From NCBI GenBank assembly GCA_902784805.1, contig CACZWD010000005.1, positions 1 to 52,129 of the forward strand: a stretch of 52,129 bases of DNA, in the 5' to 3' direction. The translations under genes were made by a program, and so were the position numbers. Source of the stretch: an uncultured Ruminococcus sp. (GTDB lineage Bacteria; Bacillota; Clostridia; RUG12999). The notes under the pieces are model-generated. The model did no database searches. It saw nothing but the letters and a program-made list of their open reading frames with translations, and was not told where the DNA came from. Shown piece after piece: positions 26,341-35,958 of this stretch (positions are counted from its first letter, which is position 1; each line of letters starts with the position of its first letter).

Positions 26341-28167
26341 TTGAGTGTTTTAGACGAAATAAAAAACGGCACAAAAGTGCGTGAACTCAATATAAAAAAA
26401 CTAAATATTCTTGCTGATGAAGTACGTGAATTTCTGATTGATAAAGTTATGGAGAACGGTGGTCATCTTGCTTCTAATCTCGGTATTGTAGAGCTTACGA
26501 TAGCACTTCATTATGTTTTTGATTTTCCTGATGATAAAGTAATTTGGGATGTGGGGCATCAGTCCTATGTACATAAAATTTTAAGCGGTCGGTCAGACGG
26601 TTTTGATACGCTCCGCAAATTTGGGGGGCTTTCGGGATTTCCGAAAACAAGTGAAAGCCCGTATGACTGTTTTAATTCCGGACATGCCGGAAACTCAATT
26701 TCTGTTGCTGCCGGTATGGCAAGAGCAAGGGATTTAAAGGGTGAAAAAAACAAAATTATCGCGGTGATAGGTGACGGCTCCTTCGGAAACGGTCTTGCTT
26801 ATGAGGCAATTAACGATATCGGCAACAGTAAAACACGTATGTTGATAATTTTAAACGATAATAAAATGTCGATAGCTCAAAATGTCGGTTCGATGTCAAG
26901 GTATATAAGCTCTATCAGAATGTCCGACAAATATGTAAGGTTTAAACAGAGAGTTGCAATACGATTTGGGAAAAAAGAGAATTTGTTTATATTGCTTAAA
27001 AAAATAAAGGATTTTTTTAAGCGTATGCTGGTAAAAAATACAGTTTTTGACGAGCTTGGGCTTGATTATTTCGGCCCGTTCGACGGTCATAATATAAGCC
27101 AGCTTATTAATGCGCTTAATCACATAAAAAATCTTGATGGCGGCGTTATCATGCACGTCAGAACAGTCAAGGGAAAGGGTTATACACCTGCAGAGATAAA
27201 ACCACAGGAATATCATGGCGTTTCTGCGGGAAGCGTGAAGCATTGTATGGATTATTCCTGTATATTTGGACAAGCGCTCATAAAAATTGCCGAAAAAAAC
27301 AATAAGGTTTTCGCAATAACCGCCGCAATGCCCGATGGAACAGGGCTTACAGAGTTTGCGGAAAAATTTCCGGATAGGTTTCTTGATGTAGGTATAGCCG
27401 AGGAACACGCTGTTTCAACAGCGGCAGGTATGGCTATTAACGGTATTATTCCTGTTACGGCTGTATATTCAAGCTTTATGCAGCGCGCGTTTGATGAGGT
27501 ACTACACGATGTATGCCTTCAAAACCTACATGTTGTTATGTGCGCGGATAGGGCAGGTATTGTCGGAGCTGACGGAGAAACACATCAGGGAGTTTTTGAT
27601 TTGTCATATATGAGAGTTATGCCGAATATATCTATATTTGTGCCGTCATCTTATAAAGAACTTGAAAATATGCTGTTTTTTGCGGTTAATAATATGAATT
27701 CTCCTGTTGTAATAAGGTATCCGCGAGGTTGTCAGAAATGTGATATAGAATATAAAAGCGCTTTTATGCCCGGCAAAGCCGAGCTTATAAATCAAGGCGG
27801 CGATGTTATCATATTTGCCTGTGGGAGTATGGTTTCGGAGGCTCTTAAAGCTTCCGCAATTCTTGAAAAATCAGGTTTAAGCGCCGCGGTTGCCGATTTA
27901 AGGTCTGTTCTGCCGCTTGACAATGATTTTATAACCGGACATTCTTCTGACGTAAAGCTTGTTGTTACTATGGAGGATAACGTAAAAAGCGGCGGTGTGG
28001 GCGAAATGCTTGCTTCTGTTCTTTCTGAAAACGGCATTAAAACTAAAATAATGATTAAAGCATATGAATCCGGCATAATTGAGCAGGGTACGCCGGACGA
28101 GCTTAAAAAAATCAGACGAATGGACGCTGAAAGCGTCGCGGAGGATATATTGACATATTTGAGGTGA
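26341..28167 (+). CDS. dxs: 1-deoxy-D-xylulose-5-phosphate synthase
   Basis: Condenses pyruvate and glyceraldehyde-3-phosphate, the entry step of the MEP isoprenoid pathway (also feeding thiamine and pyridoxal). Thiamine diphosphate-binding domain with HLASNLGIVELTIALHYVF, DVGHQSYVHKIL and the GDGSFGNGLAYEAIND ... NDNKMSI motif. The pyrimidine domain has DVGIAEEHAVSTAAG and RAGIVGADGETHQG. 608 aa. Starts with TTG, with GATGGAGTG upstream. First gene of an operon with tlyA (4 bp gap), as in many Firmicutes. Confidence 0.96.
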   Translation: MSVLDEIKNGTKVRELNIKKLNILADEVREFLIDKVMENGGHLASNLGIVELTIALHYVFDFPDDKVIWDVGHQSYVHKILSGRSDGFDTLRKFGGLSGFPKTSESPYDCFNSGHAGNSISVAAGMARARDLKGEKNKIIAVIGDGSFGNGLAYEAINDIGNSKTRMLIILNDNKMSIAQNVGSMSRYISSIRMSDKYVRFKQRVAIRFGKKENLFILLKKIKDFFKRMLVKNTVFDELGLDYFGPFDGHNISQLINALNHIKNLDGGVIMHVRTVKGKGYTPAEIKPQEYHGVSAGSVKHCMDYSCIFGQALIKIAEKNNKVFAITAAMPDGTGLTEFAEKFPDRFLDVGIAEEHAVSTAAGMAINGIIPVTAVYSSFMQRAFDEVLHDVCLQNLHVVMCADRAGIVGADGETHQGVFDLSYMRVMPNISIFVPSSYKELENMLFFAVNNMNSPVVIRYPRGCQKCDIEYKSAFMPGKAELINQGGDVIIFACGSMVSEALKASAILEKSGLSAAVADLRSVLPLDNDFITGHSSDVKLVVTMEDNVKSGGVGEMLASVLSENGIKTKIMIKAYESGIIEQGTPDELKKIRRMDAESVAEDILTYLR

Positions 28168-28171
28168 ATTT

Positions 28172-28936
28172 ATGCCCGAGAGGCTTGATATAAGTATATA
28201 TAAACGCGGTCTTGCAGCAAGCCGTGAAAGAGCGAGACAGATGATTAAGGGCGGCTTTATATATTTAAACGGGAAGCAGGCTTTAAAAGCAAGCTGTAAT
28301 GTAAATGAAAATGACAAAATAGATGTAATCGGAGAAACCCTTAAATTCGTAAGCCGTGGCGGAATTAAGCTTGAATATGCGGTTAAAGCATTTGGACTTG
28401 ATTTTGACGGACTTACAGCCATTGATATGGGCGCTTCGACCGGCGGCTTTTCCGATTGTATGCTGCAAGGCGGCGCCAGGAAAATTTACGCGGTTGATGT
28501 AGGCTGCGGACAGCTTCATGAAAAAATAAAAAATAATCCGAAAGTTATAAATATGGAGCAGGTAAATATAAGGGATATGCTTTTTGAGGATATAGGAGAA
28601 AAAGTTGATTTTATTTCGATTGACACCTCTTTCATATCTTTAAAGCTTATACTTCCGAAAGCTTTTATGTTTATAAAGGAAAGCGGAAATATTGTCGCGC
28701 TTATAAAGCCTCAGTTTGAGGCAGGAAGAGCGAATATAGGGAAGGGCGGCATTGTAAAAGATAAAAAAATTCACGAAAAGGTCGTAAAAGATATATATGA
28801 TTTTGTTACGCAAAGCGGGTTTTTACCTGTGAATATTGTTCCGTCTCCGATAACCGGCGGAGACGGTAACAGGGAATATCTTATGCATATAAAAAAACGG
28901 GGAGAACAAATTGATTTGCAAAAAACAGCGTTATAA
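28172..28936 (+). CDS. tlyA: TlyA-type rRNA (cytidine-2'-O)-methyltransferase
   Basis: 254 aa. An N-terminal S4 RNA-binding domain (LDISIYKRGLAASRERARQMIKGGFIYLNG) is followed by an FtsJ-like SAM-binding domain (FVSRGGIKLEYA, AIDMGASTGGFSDCMLQGGA, YAVDVGCGQLHEK, then LIKPQFEAGR and GGDGNREYLMHI). Family members 2'-O-methylate 16S/23S rRNA; some are annotated as hemolysins. Sits between dxs and a small HAD gene in the usual Clostridia isoprenoid/recN-region style, although recN and argR are not here. Confidence 0.92.
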   Translation: MPERLDISIYKRGLAASRERARQMIKGGFIYLNGKQALKASCNVNENDKIDVIGETLKFVSRGGIKLEYAVKAFGLDFDGLTAIDMGASTGGFSDCMLQGGARKIYAVDVGCGQLHEKIKNNPKVINMEQVNIRDMLFEDIGEKVDFISIDTSFISLKLILPKAFMFIKESGNIVALIKPQFEAGRANIGKGGIVKDKKIHEKVVKDIYDFVTQSGFLPVNIVPSPITGGDGNREYLMHIKKRGEQIDLQKTAL

Positions 28937-28946
28937 GGAGTTTTTT

Positions 28947-29552
28947 ATGAAATATAAAAATATAATTTTTGATTACGGCAACACAATAGCCGCATTTGAA
29001 CCGAGGGACATAATAAAAAAATTCGGTATTAAAGATGAACAAAAAATTACGCTTCTTTGCGACAAAGCGTTTGACAGAAAATATTGGGATAAATTAGACA
29101 TCGGCACTCTGTCGCAGGAAGATTTTATTAAAAATGTTAAAGCCGAGCTTCCGCATGCATTACATAATGTCGCGGAACAAATATGTAACGGCTGGATAAA
29201 CCGGCTTCCGTATATTGATGGAATTGAAAAGCTTATTGAAAGGCTTAAAAATGACGGCTTTAAGCTGTATATTCTTTCAAATATAAGCAAGCATTTTTCA
29301 CAGAACCGCAAAGAAACAGGAATTTTTAAAATGTTTGACGGACTTGTTTTTTCGGCTGAAATAAGTATGGTAAAACCGGATAGAAATATTTTTGAATATA
29401 TTTTGAATAAATATTCGCTTGTTCCCGAAGAAACCGTGTTCATAGATGATAATGCGGACAATATAAATGCGGCAAACAGGCTTAATATTAAAGCTTATTT
29501 GTTTGACGGTAACGCAGATAAAGCGGAGGCTTTTATTTACGGTCTGCTGTAG
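28947..29552 (+). CDS. HAD-superfamily hydrolase (YihX-like)
   Basis: 201 aa HAD phosphatase of the IA/epoxide-hydrolase-like subgroup. Motif I is IIFDYGNT (the D-x-G-N form seen in YihX), motif II YILSNIS, motif III MVKPDRNIF and motif IV VFIDDNADN. The cap domain is helical. Start chosen at 28947 because AAGGAG lies 6 nt upstream; the longer frame overlaps the tlyA end. Substrate unknown, probably a small sugar phosphate or nucleotide. Confidence 0.85.
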   Translation: MKYKNIIFDYGNTIAAFEPRDIIKKFGIKDEQKITLLCDKAFDRKYWDKLDIGTLSQEDFIKNVKAELPHALHNVAEQICNGWINRLPYIDGIEKLIERLKNDGFKLYILSNISKHFSQNRKETGIFKMFDGLVFSAEISMVKPDRNIFEYILNKYSLVPEETVFIDDNADNINAANRLNIKAYLFDGNADKAEAFIYGLL

Positions 29553-29579
29553 CAATTGTATTTCTTTGGAGTTGGTATT

Positions 29580-30341
29580 ATGAAACTTGTAACCTTTAAT
29601 ATAAGGTGTTCCTGGGACGGTGACGGTATAAACTCGTTTTTGCATCGCGCAGGGTATATTTTGAAAAAAACAGAAGATGAAAAACCTGATATTATTGCTT
29701 TTCAGGAGGTTACGGATGATATTTTTGATTTTTTAAGGAATACACTGTGTTCCTACGAAATTGTGGGGCATGGACGCGGCAAAGATTATTTCGGAGAGGG
29801 AGTGTATTTTGCGTACCGCCGTGAAACGGTGAGACTTTTTGGGCTAAACTGCTGTTGGCTGTCTGATACGCCGAATGTTCCCGCGTCACGCTATATAGGT
29901 CAGAGTATTTTCCCTAGAACCTGTCTTGACGGGCTTTTTTGCATTGGAAAAACTATTTTCAGAGTTTGTAATGTACATCTTGATTACAAGGCGGAAAATA
30001 AAAAAATCCGCGAAAAAGAAGCCGGACAGATTATACAAAACATAATATCAAAAAACAGCAGTTTTCCATGTTTTATCCTTGGAGATTTTAATGCGGTTAA
30101 AAGCGAAGAGTGTATAAAAATATTTGAAAACAACGGCTTTATTGATGTTGCAAACGATGTCGGCGCGACATTTCATAATTTTGAAGGCAAAAAATACAAA
30201 AACGCCAGCAAAATTGACTATATTTTTGTTGATAAAAAAGCTCATTCAAAACTTAAAAAAGTAAAGAAATGGACTGACGAACGTGACGGAATATTTTTAT
30301 CCGACCATTATCCGGTAAGCGCTGAGTTTTTGCTTGGTTAA
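29580..30341 (+). CDS. Endonuclease/exonuclease/phosphatase-family protein
   Basis: 253 aa metal-dependent phosphoesterase. Motifs in order: LVTFNIR, IIAFQEV (metal-binding Glu), NVHLDYKAENKKIREKEAGQI, ILGDFNAV (Asp-x-Asn) and LSDHYPVSAEF (catalytic His). ATG at 29580 has GGAG 8 nt upstream. Such proteins are secreted or cytosolic sugar-phosphate, phospholipid or nucleic-acid hydrolases; this one lacks a signal peptide. Last gene of the dxs run. Confidence 0.85.
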   Translation: MKLVTFNIRCSWDGDGINSFLHRAGYILKKTEDEKPDIIAFQEVTDDIFDFLRNTLCSYEIVGHGRGKDYFGEGVYFAYRRETVRLFGLNCCWLSDTPNVPASRYIGQSIFPRTCLDGLFCIGKTIFRVCNVHLDYKAENKKIREKEAGQIIQNIISKNSSFPCFILGDFNAVKSEECIKIFENNGFIDVANDVGATFHNFEGKKYKNASKIDYIFVDKKAHSKLKKVKKWTDERDGIFLSDHYPVSAEFLLG

Positions 30342-30372
30342 TAAATTTATATGATAAATTTTGATTAATTTA

Positions 30373-30401
30373 TTGACAAAACAGTTATAATATTGTATAA
30401 T
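30373..30401 (+). promoter_or_regulatory. Consensus sigma-A promoter for the DUF1858 gene
   Basis: Perfect TTGACA (30373-30378), 17 nt, perfect TATAAT (30396-30401). Among the strongest plus-strand promoters in the window, suggesting high constitutive expression. Confidence 0.85.
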
Positions 30402-30429
30402 ATATACTAAATACGAAAGGATGATTTTC

Positions 30430-30633
30430 ATGCAAAAAGTTACAAAAGATACAATTATCATGGACGTTTTAAAGATTAATCCGGATACGGCGCAGTTCTT
30501 TATGGCAATAGGAATGCACTGTCTCGGCTGTCCGTCGGCAAGCGGTGAATCTATTGAAATGGCTTGCGCTGTTCATGGTGTTGACGCAAATGAACTTGTT
30601 GATAAAATCAACAATTTTATTGAGAACAACTGA
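30430..30633 (+). CDS. DUF1858 / hybrid-cluster-associated redox disulfide domain protein
   Basis: 67 aa, single-domain protein. It has the family signature TIIMDVLKINPDTAQFFMAIGMHCLGCPSASGESIEMACAVHGVD, with the CxxC (HCLGC) redox pair. The domain is found alone or fused to ScdA/hemerythrin-like proteins and next to hybrid-cluster (prismane) proteins, hinting at nitrosative or redox stress. ATG at 30430 preferred, about 10 nt after AAAGGATG; an upstream ATG at 30421 is too close. Monocistronic with its own promoter and terminator. Confidence 0.9.
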   Translation: MQKVTKDTIIMDVLKINPDTAQFFMAIGMHCLGCPSASGESIEMACAVHGVDANELVDKINNFIENN

Positions 30634-30647
30634 CTTGAGATTTAAAG

Positions 30648-30716
30648 CGGCTGTAAAAAATTGTCATTTCCGTTTTTTCTGTATTTCGGATAACGATTTT
30701 TTACAGTCGTTTTTTA
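30648..30716 (+). terminator. Long-stem terminator after the DUF1858 gene
   Basis: 17-position stem (30648-30664 with 30693-30709, including G-U pairs), an inner CCG/CGG hairpin and a trailing T run. Confidence 0.8.
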
Positions 30717-30738
30717 ATTGTTTGAAGGAGGAAAATTT

Positions 30739-31911
30739 ATGAACAGGCATAAAGGATTATTCAACGTAATTGCGACATTTCTCGCGACATCTCTCATTTG
30801 GATAGGTATTTTCAGCGTTATATATATGAATGATCCTGTAAGCAGAAAAGTAGGAAAAGCTTATAACCTTATTAATAAAAATTATATTTTTGATTTTGAT
30901 GAAGAATTTGTAAAGGATTACACGGTTGCGTCAATGATAAATTCACTCGGCGATAAATATTCGGCTTTTTATCCCAAGGATTATTTTGAATCTCTTGAAA
31001 GCAGTATGAACGGGCATTATTACGGTATAGGTATAAAAGTTGTCGCAAATGAAAAAACAAACGAGCTTGTTGTTTATTCCGTTCAGGAGAACACTCCTGC
31101 CGAGCGCGCAGGTATAGCTGAAGGGGATATTCTTATTAAGGTGGAGGATAAAACGGTTTCGGCGGAAAATTTTGATGAAGCGGTTGATATGATTAAGGTT
31201 GATGAAAAAGGACTGGGGACAACGGTTAAGCTTACTCTTAAAAGAGAAGATACAGAATACGAAACAAATGTTGCCAGAGAAAAGATTGTAACCATCACTG
31301 TTGAAAGTGAAATTCTTGAAGGCGATGTTGGATATATAAAAATAGATTCGTTTGATAACGAAACAATTAAGGAATTTAAAGAAAATGCTGAGAAAATCAA
31401 GGATACAAAATATCTTATACTTGATCTGAGAAATAACGGAGGCGGAACGCTCTATTCAATGAGACAGATTGCCGATATGCTGCTTCCTAAATGCACACTT
31501 ACAACCTTTGAATATAAAAGCGGCAAAAAAACGGAGCTTAAAACAAGCGGCAAACAAATATTAAAAATGCCTATGTGCGTTCTTGTGAACGGAGGAAGCG
31601 CGAGCGCCTCGGAGCTTCTTACTGCAGCGCTGCATGATAACGGCAGAGCAATCGTGATTGGCGAAAAAACTTTCGGGAAGGCAATCGCGCAGGAAGCTAT
31701 TCCGTTTGAGTTTGAAAACGGAAAGCCAGTAAGCGCAGTGTATTTAACATATGCCCGGTATCTTACCCCAAATGGAGAGTATATCCACGATAAAGGTATT
31801 TTGCCCGATATTGTTGTTGAGCAGAGTGAAGATATAAAAGGTTCCGAAAATGATGCACAGCTTAAAAAGGCTCTAGAAGAAGTTAAAAATAGTCTGAAAG
31901 GTGATAAATAA
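30739..31911 (+). CDS. Carboxyl-terminal processing protease (S41, CtpA-like)
   Basis: Membrane-anchored serine protease of 390 aa. It has an N-terminal transmembrane anchor (~9-29) facing out, a PDZ domain (~95-175; GHYYGIGIKV ... ERAGIAEGDILIKV), then the S41 fold. The catalytic pair is Ser289 (GSASASE) and Lys314 (KTFGK); YLILDLRNNGGG is a conserved strand-turn. AAGGAGG 8 nt before the ATG at 30739. It processes envelope proteins or participates in sporulation signalling in relatives. Coupled to dtd (3 bp gap). Confidence 0.93.
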   Translation: MNRHKGLFNVIATFLATSLIWIGIFSVIYMNDPVSRKVGKAYNLINKNYIFDFDEEFVKDYTVASMINSLGDKYSAFYPKDYFESLESSMNGHYYGIGIKVVANEKTNELVVYSVQENTPAERAGIAEGDILIKVEDKTVSAENFDEAVDMIKVDEKGLGTTVKLTLKREDTEYETNVAREKIVTITVESEILEGDVGYIKIDSFDNETIKEFKENAEKIKDTKYLILDLRNNGGGTLYSMRQIADMLLPKCTLTTFEYKSGKKTELKTSGKQILKMPMCVLVNGGSASASELLTAALHDNGRAIVIGEKTFGKAIAQEAIPFEFENGKPVSAVYLTYARYLTPNGEYIHDKGILPDIVVEQSEDIKGSENDAQLKKALEEVKNSLKGDK

Positions 31912-31914
31912 AAT

Positions 31915-32382
31915 ATGAAAGTGGTTTTACAAAGAGTAAAAAGAGCGTCTGTAATGGTTAATGGTAAAGTTACGGGGCAAATTGAAAAAGGCATTGTTGC
32001 CCTTATAGGCGTGGCTCCGGACGATGACGAAACGGTGCTTCGCGCGGTTGCGGAAAAGATGACAGGGCTCAGAATATTTGAAGATGATGAGGGTAAAATG
32101 AATCTATCGCTTAACAGCGTGAACGGAAAAATTCTTGCCATATCACAGTTCACCCTTTTTGCGGATTGCAGAAAAGGTAAAAGACCAAGTTTTTCGGGAG
32201 CCGCCGGCGGACAAATTGCTAAATCAATGTATGAAAAGTTCGTGTCGATATGTGATGAGCTTTCGGGGAAAAAGACCGAAACGGGAGTTTTTGGAGAGGA
32301 TATGATAATTGATTTGACGGCTGACGGTCCTGTAACTATAATACTTAATTCGGACGAACTGAATATTTCCGGGAGACAGTAA
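31915..32382 (+). CDS. dtd: D-aminoacyl-tRNA deacylase
   Basis: Removes D-amino acids and glycine mischarged on tRNA. 155 aa, the usual DTD size, with the signature SQFTLFADCRKGKRPSFSGAA and the cross-subunit motif GPVT (ADGPVTIIL) near the C-terminus. Starts 3 bp after ctpA. More often found beside relA/rsh. Confidence 0.95.
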   Translation: MKVVLQRVKRASVMVNGKVTGQIEKGIVALIGVAPDDDETVLRAVAEKMTGLRIFEDDEGKMNLSLNSVNGKILAISQFTLFADCRKGKRPSFSGAAGGQIAKSMYEKFVSICDELSGKKTETGVFGEDMIIDLTADGPVTIILNSDELNISGRQ

Positions 32383-32409
32383 AAAAATCTAAAATCTGAC
32401 AAAATGCTA

Positions 32410-32438
32410 TTGATTTTAATTTAATAATGTGCTATATA
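32410..32438 (+). promoter_or_regulatory. Sigma-A promoter for pgi
   Basis: TTGATT (32410-32415), 17 nt spacer ending in TGC (extended -10), TATATA (32433-32438). Confidence 0.6.
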
Positions 32439-32497
32439 TTAACATAGAATTTATGTTATTTGCGGCAATGCTGTAAGGACAGGGAAGGATGAAAACA

Positions 32498-33832
32498 ATG
32501 GTTAAAATTGATTATTCAAGAGCAATAGAAGAATCAGAAATTGATGCGGTGTGGAATGAGGTTGAGGCTGCCCATAAAACCTTGCACGAAAAGACCGGTG
32601 CGGGAAGCGATTTTCTCGGCTGGGTAAATCTGCCCGTTGATTATGACAAAGAGGAATATGCAAGAATAAAAAAAGCGGCGAAGAAAATACAGTCCGATTC
32701 GGATGTTCTGGTGGTTGTAGGTATAGGAGGCTCGTATTTGGGTGCAAGAGCCGCTATTGAAGCCATGAACAACGAATTTTGCGGAATGATGACAAAAGAA
32801 GAAAGAAAATTCCCGCAGATTGTTTATGCGGGCAATTCAATAAGTGGCGCATATCTTAATCACTTAACCCGCTTTCTTTCGGAACGTGATTTTTCTGTTA
32901 ATGTAATTTCAAAATCAGGAACTACAACAGAGCCTGCCATAGCTTTCAGAGTGCTTAAAAATCTGCTTGAAAAAAAATATGGCAAGGATGGGGCAAAAGG
33001 TAGAATATATGCAACTACCGACGCTAATAAGGGCGCGCTTAAAACAGTTGCGGATACGGAGGGGTACGAAACCTTTGTTGTTCCGGATGATGTTGGCGGG
33101 CGTTTCAGTATATATACGGCAGTAGGTCTTCTTCCGATTGCTGCTGCGGGCATAGACACAGACGCTATGATAAAAGGTACGCAGGACGCATATAATGATT
33201 TTAAAAATCCGGATAAAAACAATGCGTGCTATACTTACGCGGCTATAAGAAATTGTCTTTACAGAAAAGGCAAAACAATAGAAATGATGATAGATTATGA
33301 GCCCAAAATGCATTATTTCGCTGAATGGTTTAAACAGCTTTTCGGCGAAAGCGAAGGCAAGGATAACAAAGGTATTTTCCCTGCGGCAGCAGGCTTTTCA
33401 ACAGACTTACATTCTATGGGACAGTATATTCAGGATGGGCTCAGAAATCTTTTTGAAACGGTCATACATTTTGAAAATACCGATGATGACGTTATAATTC
33501 CGTCTGCCGAAAATGACCTTGACGGACTGAATTTCCTTTCCGGCAAAAAGATGAGCTATGTAAATAATAAAGCCTTTGAAGGCACACTTCTTGCGCATAC
33601 GGACGGCGGCGTTCCAAATATTGTTTTAAATGTACCTGCGCTTGACGCGTATAATTTCGGATATATGATTTATTTTTTTGAAAAGGCGTGCGGCATAAGC
33701 GGATATATGCTTGGCGTAAACCCGTTCAATCAACCGGGTGTTGAGGCGTATAAGAAAAATATGTTTGGGCTTCTCGGAAAACCCGGATATGAAAATCTTA
33801 AAAATGAGCTTGAAAAACGTCTTTCAAAATAA
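32498..33832 (+). CDS. pgi: Glucose-6-phosphate isomerase
   Basis: Interconverts glucose-6-P and fructose-6-P in glycolysis. 444 aa, the short Firmicutes type. Sugar-phosphate-binding motifs are [52 protein letters not shown] and the C-terminal [14 protein letters not shown] with the active-site Lys. The ATG at 32498 is placed 9 nt from GGAAGG; the earlier ATG at 32489 abuts the ribosome site. Monocistronic; no obvious terminator. Confidence 0.96.
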   Translation: MVKIDYSRAIEESEIDAVWNEVEAAHKTLHEKTGAGSDFLGWVNLPVDYDKEEYARIKKAAKKIQSDSDVLVVVGIGGSYLGARAAIEAMNNEFCGMMTKEERKFPQIVYAGNSISGAYLNHLTRFLSERDFSVNVISKSGTTTEPAIAFRVLKNLLEKKYGKDGAKGRIYATTDANKGALKTVADTEGYETFVVPDDVGGRFSIYTAVGLLPIAAAGIDTDAMIKGTQDAYNDFKNPDKNNACYTYAAIRNCLYRKGKTIEMMIDYEPKMHYFAEWFKQLFGESEGKDNKGIFPAAAGFSTDLHSMGQYIQDGLRNLFETVIHFENTDDDVIIPSAENDLDGLNFLSGKKMSYVNNKAFEGTLLAHTDGGVPNIVLNVPALDAYNFGYMIYFFEKACGISGYMLGVNPFNQPGVEAYKKNMFGLLGKPGYENLKNELEKRLSK

Positions 33833-33867
33833 ATTAAAATATTTTGAAGAAAAAGCCTTAAAAAGAC

Positions 33868-33896
33868 TTGATATTTAATTAAAAGTATGTTATACT
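33868..33896 (+). promoter_or_regulatory. Sigma-A promoter for the small P-loop gene
   Basis: TTGATA (33868-33873), 17 nt spacer ending in TGT (extended -10), TATACT (33891-33896). Confidence 0.7.
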
Positions 33897-33967
33897 ATTA
33901 TTGAAAGCAGATTTTTCCTGTTTTTAATACAGTCATGGCGGACTTGCCGTGGGAATGGAGTGTTTTT

Positions 33968-34378
33968 ATGTTAAAACTTATTATAGGTAAAAAAGGTACC
34001 GGTAAAACGAAGCAGCTTATTGATGGCATAAACGAGGCGGTCGGTACAGAAAAGGGACATATTGTTTTTATAAACAACGGTACAAGGCACGTTTTCGATT
34101 TAAGCTCTAAGGTAAGACTTATAGATACATCTGAATACTCAATCAAAAAGTATAATACTTTTTACGGTTTCTTGTGCGGTGTAATGGCACAGGATTATGA
34201 TATTTCAAACATATTTGTTGACGGAATAAACAAAATAATAACGGAAGATGATATTCTTAAAAATGAAGAACTTTTCAAAAATCTTGAGGATATTTCCGAA
34301 AAACATGGCGTAAACATAATTATAACCGTAAGCATTGACGTATCCGAAGCTCCGGAATACATGAAAAAATACCTGTAA
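33968..34378 (+). CDS. Small P-loop ATPase-like protein, conserved in Clostridia
   Basis: 136 aa. It opens with LKLIIGKKGTGKTK, a Walker A motif at residues 7-14, and ISNIFVDGI is a candidate Walker B-like strand. The protein is a bare RecA/ASCE-like core with no added domain. I recall similar short proteins as conserved unknowns in Clostridia but cannot name a family. ATG at 33968 with GGAG 7 nt upstream. Own promoter and terminator. Function unknown. Confidence 0.75.
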   Translation: MLKLIIGKKGTGKTKQLIDGINEAVGTEKGHIVFINNGTRHVFDLSSKVRLIDTSEYSIKKYNTFYGFLCGVMAQDYDISNIFVDGINKIITEDDILKNEELFKNLEDISEKHGVNIIITVSIDVSEAPEYMKKYL

Positions 34379-34392
34379 AAGGTTGTTTTATG

Positions 34393-34420
34393 AAAACGCA
34401 CGATAATGTCGTGCGTTTTT
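34393..34420 (+). terminator. Intrinsic terminator after the P-loop gene
   Basis: Stem AACGCACGA/TCGTGCGTT around loop TAATG with a T run after it; separates it from thrC. Confidence 0.8.
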
Positions 34421-34446
34421 GACTTTACCGAAAGGAAAAAATTACA

Positions 34447-35943
34447 ATGTTATATGCAAGCACAAGAAATCAATCAATTAAAGTCAGTTCTGCCGAAGCA
34501 ATAGTTAAAGGAATAGCGGAAGACGGCGGGCTTTTTGTTCCGTGTAAAATTCCGAGTATTTCGGCTGAGAAAATAAAAGAAATGGCAGATTATCCATATA
34601 CCCGGCGGGCAGAGGAAATAATGTCGCTTTTTCTTGCGGATTTTTCCGAAGATGAAATCAAAAAATGTATAAGCAGCGCGTATAATGAAAAAAATTTCGG
34701 AAGCCCGGATATCGCGCCGCTTCGTTCTCTTGAAAATGCCGAAGTTCTTGAGCTTTGGCACGGTCCGACGTGCGCGTTTAAGGATATGGCGCTTCAGATT
34801 TTGCCTTACTTTATGACCTGTTCAATTAAAAAATGTAAAATTGATAAGGAAATTGTAATTCTTGTAGCGACTTCGGGTGATACCGGCAAGGCGGCTCTTG
34901 AAGGTTTTGCGGATGTTGAGGGCACAAGGATTTTGGTTTTCTTTCCGGAAAACGGGGTAAGTAAAATACAAAAGCTGCAAATGCTTACGCAAACCGGAAA
35001 AAATGTCGGCGTTGCTTCGGTTTTAGGCAATTTTGATGACGCCCAAACCGGTGTAAAAAGAATTTTCGGAAACGAAGAATATAACAAAAAGCTTAATGAA
35101 AACGGTTTCAGGCTTTCATCGGCAAATTCCATAAATTGGGGCAGACTTCTTCCACAAATTGTTTATTATTTTTCCGCTTATTGCGATATGATAAAAAAAG
35201 GAAGAATAAATTGTGGAGATAAAATAAATATATGTGTTCCGACAGGTAATTTCGGTAATATTTTGGCTTCGTGGTATGCAGGGAAAATGGGGCTTCCGGT
35301 TAATAAATTTATCTGCGCCTCAAATGCAAATAACGTCCTTACGGATTTTATAAAAACCGGTGTTTATGATAAAAACAGAAGCTTCTACACAACCGCTTCA
35401 CCGTCTATGGATATACTTATTTCAAGTAATCTTGAGCGGTTGCTGTTTGATATTACAAAAGACGAAAAAACAGTTTCGGGCTGGATGAGTGAGCTTTCTT
35501 TAAACGGTAAATATGAGGTTGATGACAAAACAAAAGCTGTTATTTCCGATAAATTTTTCGGCGGCTTCTGTGATGACATATCAACAAAAGCTTCAATCGC
35601 AAAGGTATGGAACGGTCAAAAATACCTTATGGATACACACACCGCCGTTGCTTACAATGTTTATGAGCAATATGTGGATGAAACAGGGGATAAAACACCT
35701 ACTGTTATTGCTTCAACCGCAAACCCGTACAAATTTAACAGCGCTGTTTTTGGCAGCATAGCGCCTGATGTCGATATAAAAAGTATGGACGAGTTTGATG
35801 TGCTTTATGCGCTTAACGAAAAAACAGGTATAGATATACCAAAGCCGCTTGCGGAGCTTAAAACAAAAGAAAAGCGTTTTGACAAAAGCTGCGCGAAAGA
35901 AGATATGATAAACGTAGTAAGCGAAATGCTTGAAATTAAGTAA
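34447..35943 (+). CDS. thrC: Threonine synthase
   Basis: PLP enzyme converting O-phosphohomoserine to threonine. The PLP lysine is Lys112 in TCAFKDMALQ, preceded by LWHGPT. The phosphate-binding loop is in VATSGDTGKAAL. 498 aa, the long (ThrC type 2, yeast/E. coli-like) class with N-terminal STRNQSIKVSSAEAIVKGIAEDGGLFVP. AAAGGAAAAA precedes the ATG. Monocistronic, with a terminator at 35959-35990. Confidence 0.95.
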   Translation: MLYASTRNQSIKVSSAEAIVKGIAEDGGLFVPCKIPSISAEKIKEMADYPYTRRAEEIMSLFLADFSEDEIKKCISSAYNEKNFGSPDIAPLRSLENAEVLELWHGPTCAFKDMALQILPYFMTCSIKKCKIDKEIVILVATSGDTGKAALEGFADVEGTRILVFFPENGVSKIQKLQMLTQTGKNVGVASVLGNFDDAQTGVKRIFGNEEYNKKLNENGFRLSSANSINWGRLLPQIVYYFSAYCDMIKKGRINCGDKINICVPTGNFGNILASWYAGKMGLPVNKFICASNANNVLTDFIKTGVYDKNRSFYTTASPSMDILISSNLERLLFDITKDEKTVSGWMSELSLNGKYEVDDKTKAVISDKFFGGFCDDISTKASIAKVWNGQKYLMDTHTAVAYNVYEQYVDETGDKTPTVIASTANPYKFNSAVFGSIAPDVDIKSMDEFDVLYALNEKTGIDIPKPLAELKTKEKRFDKSCAKEDMINVVSEMLEIK

Positions 35944-35958
35944 TGTTATTTTTAAGAA

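Noticed and set aside
31452..32402. Reverse-strand ORF of 316 codons
   Set aside because: Antisense of ctpA/dtd; Ser/Pro/Phe-rich artefact of the opposite strand, with two solid genes on plus.
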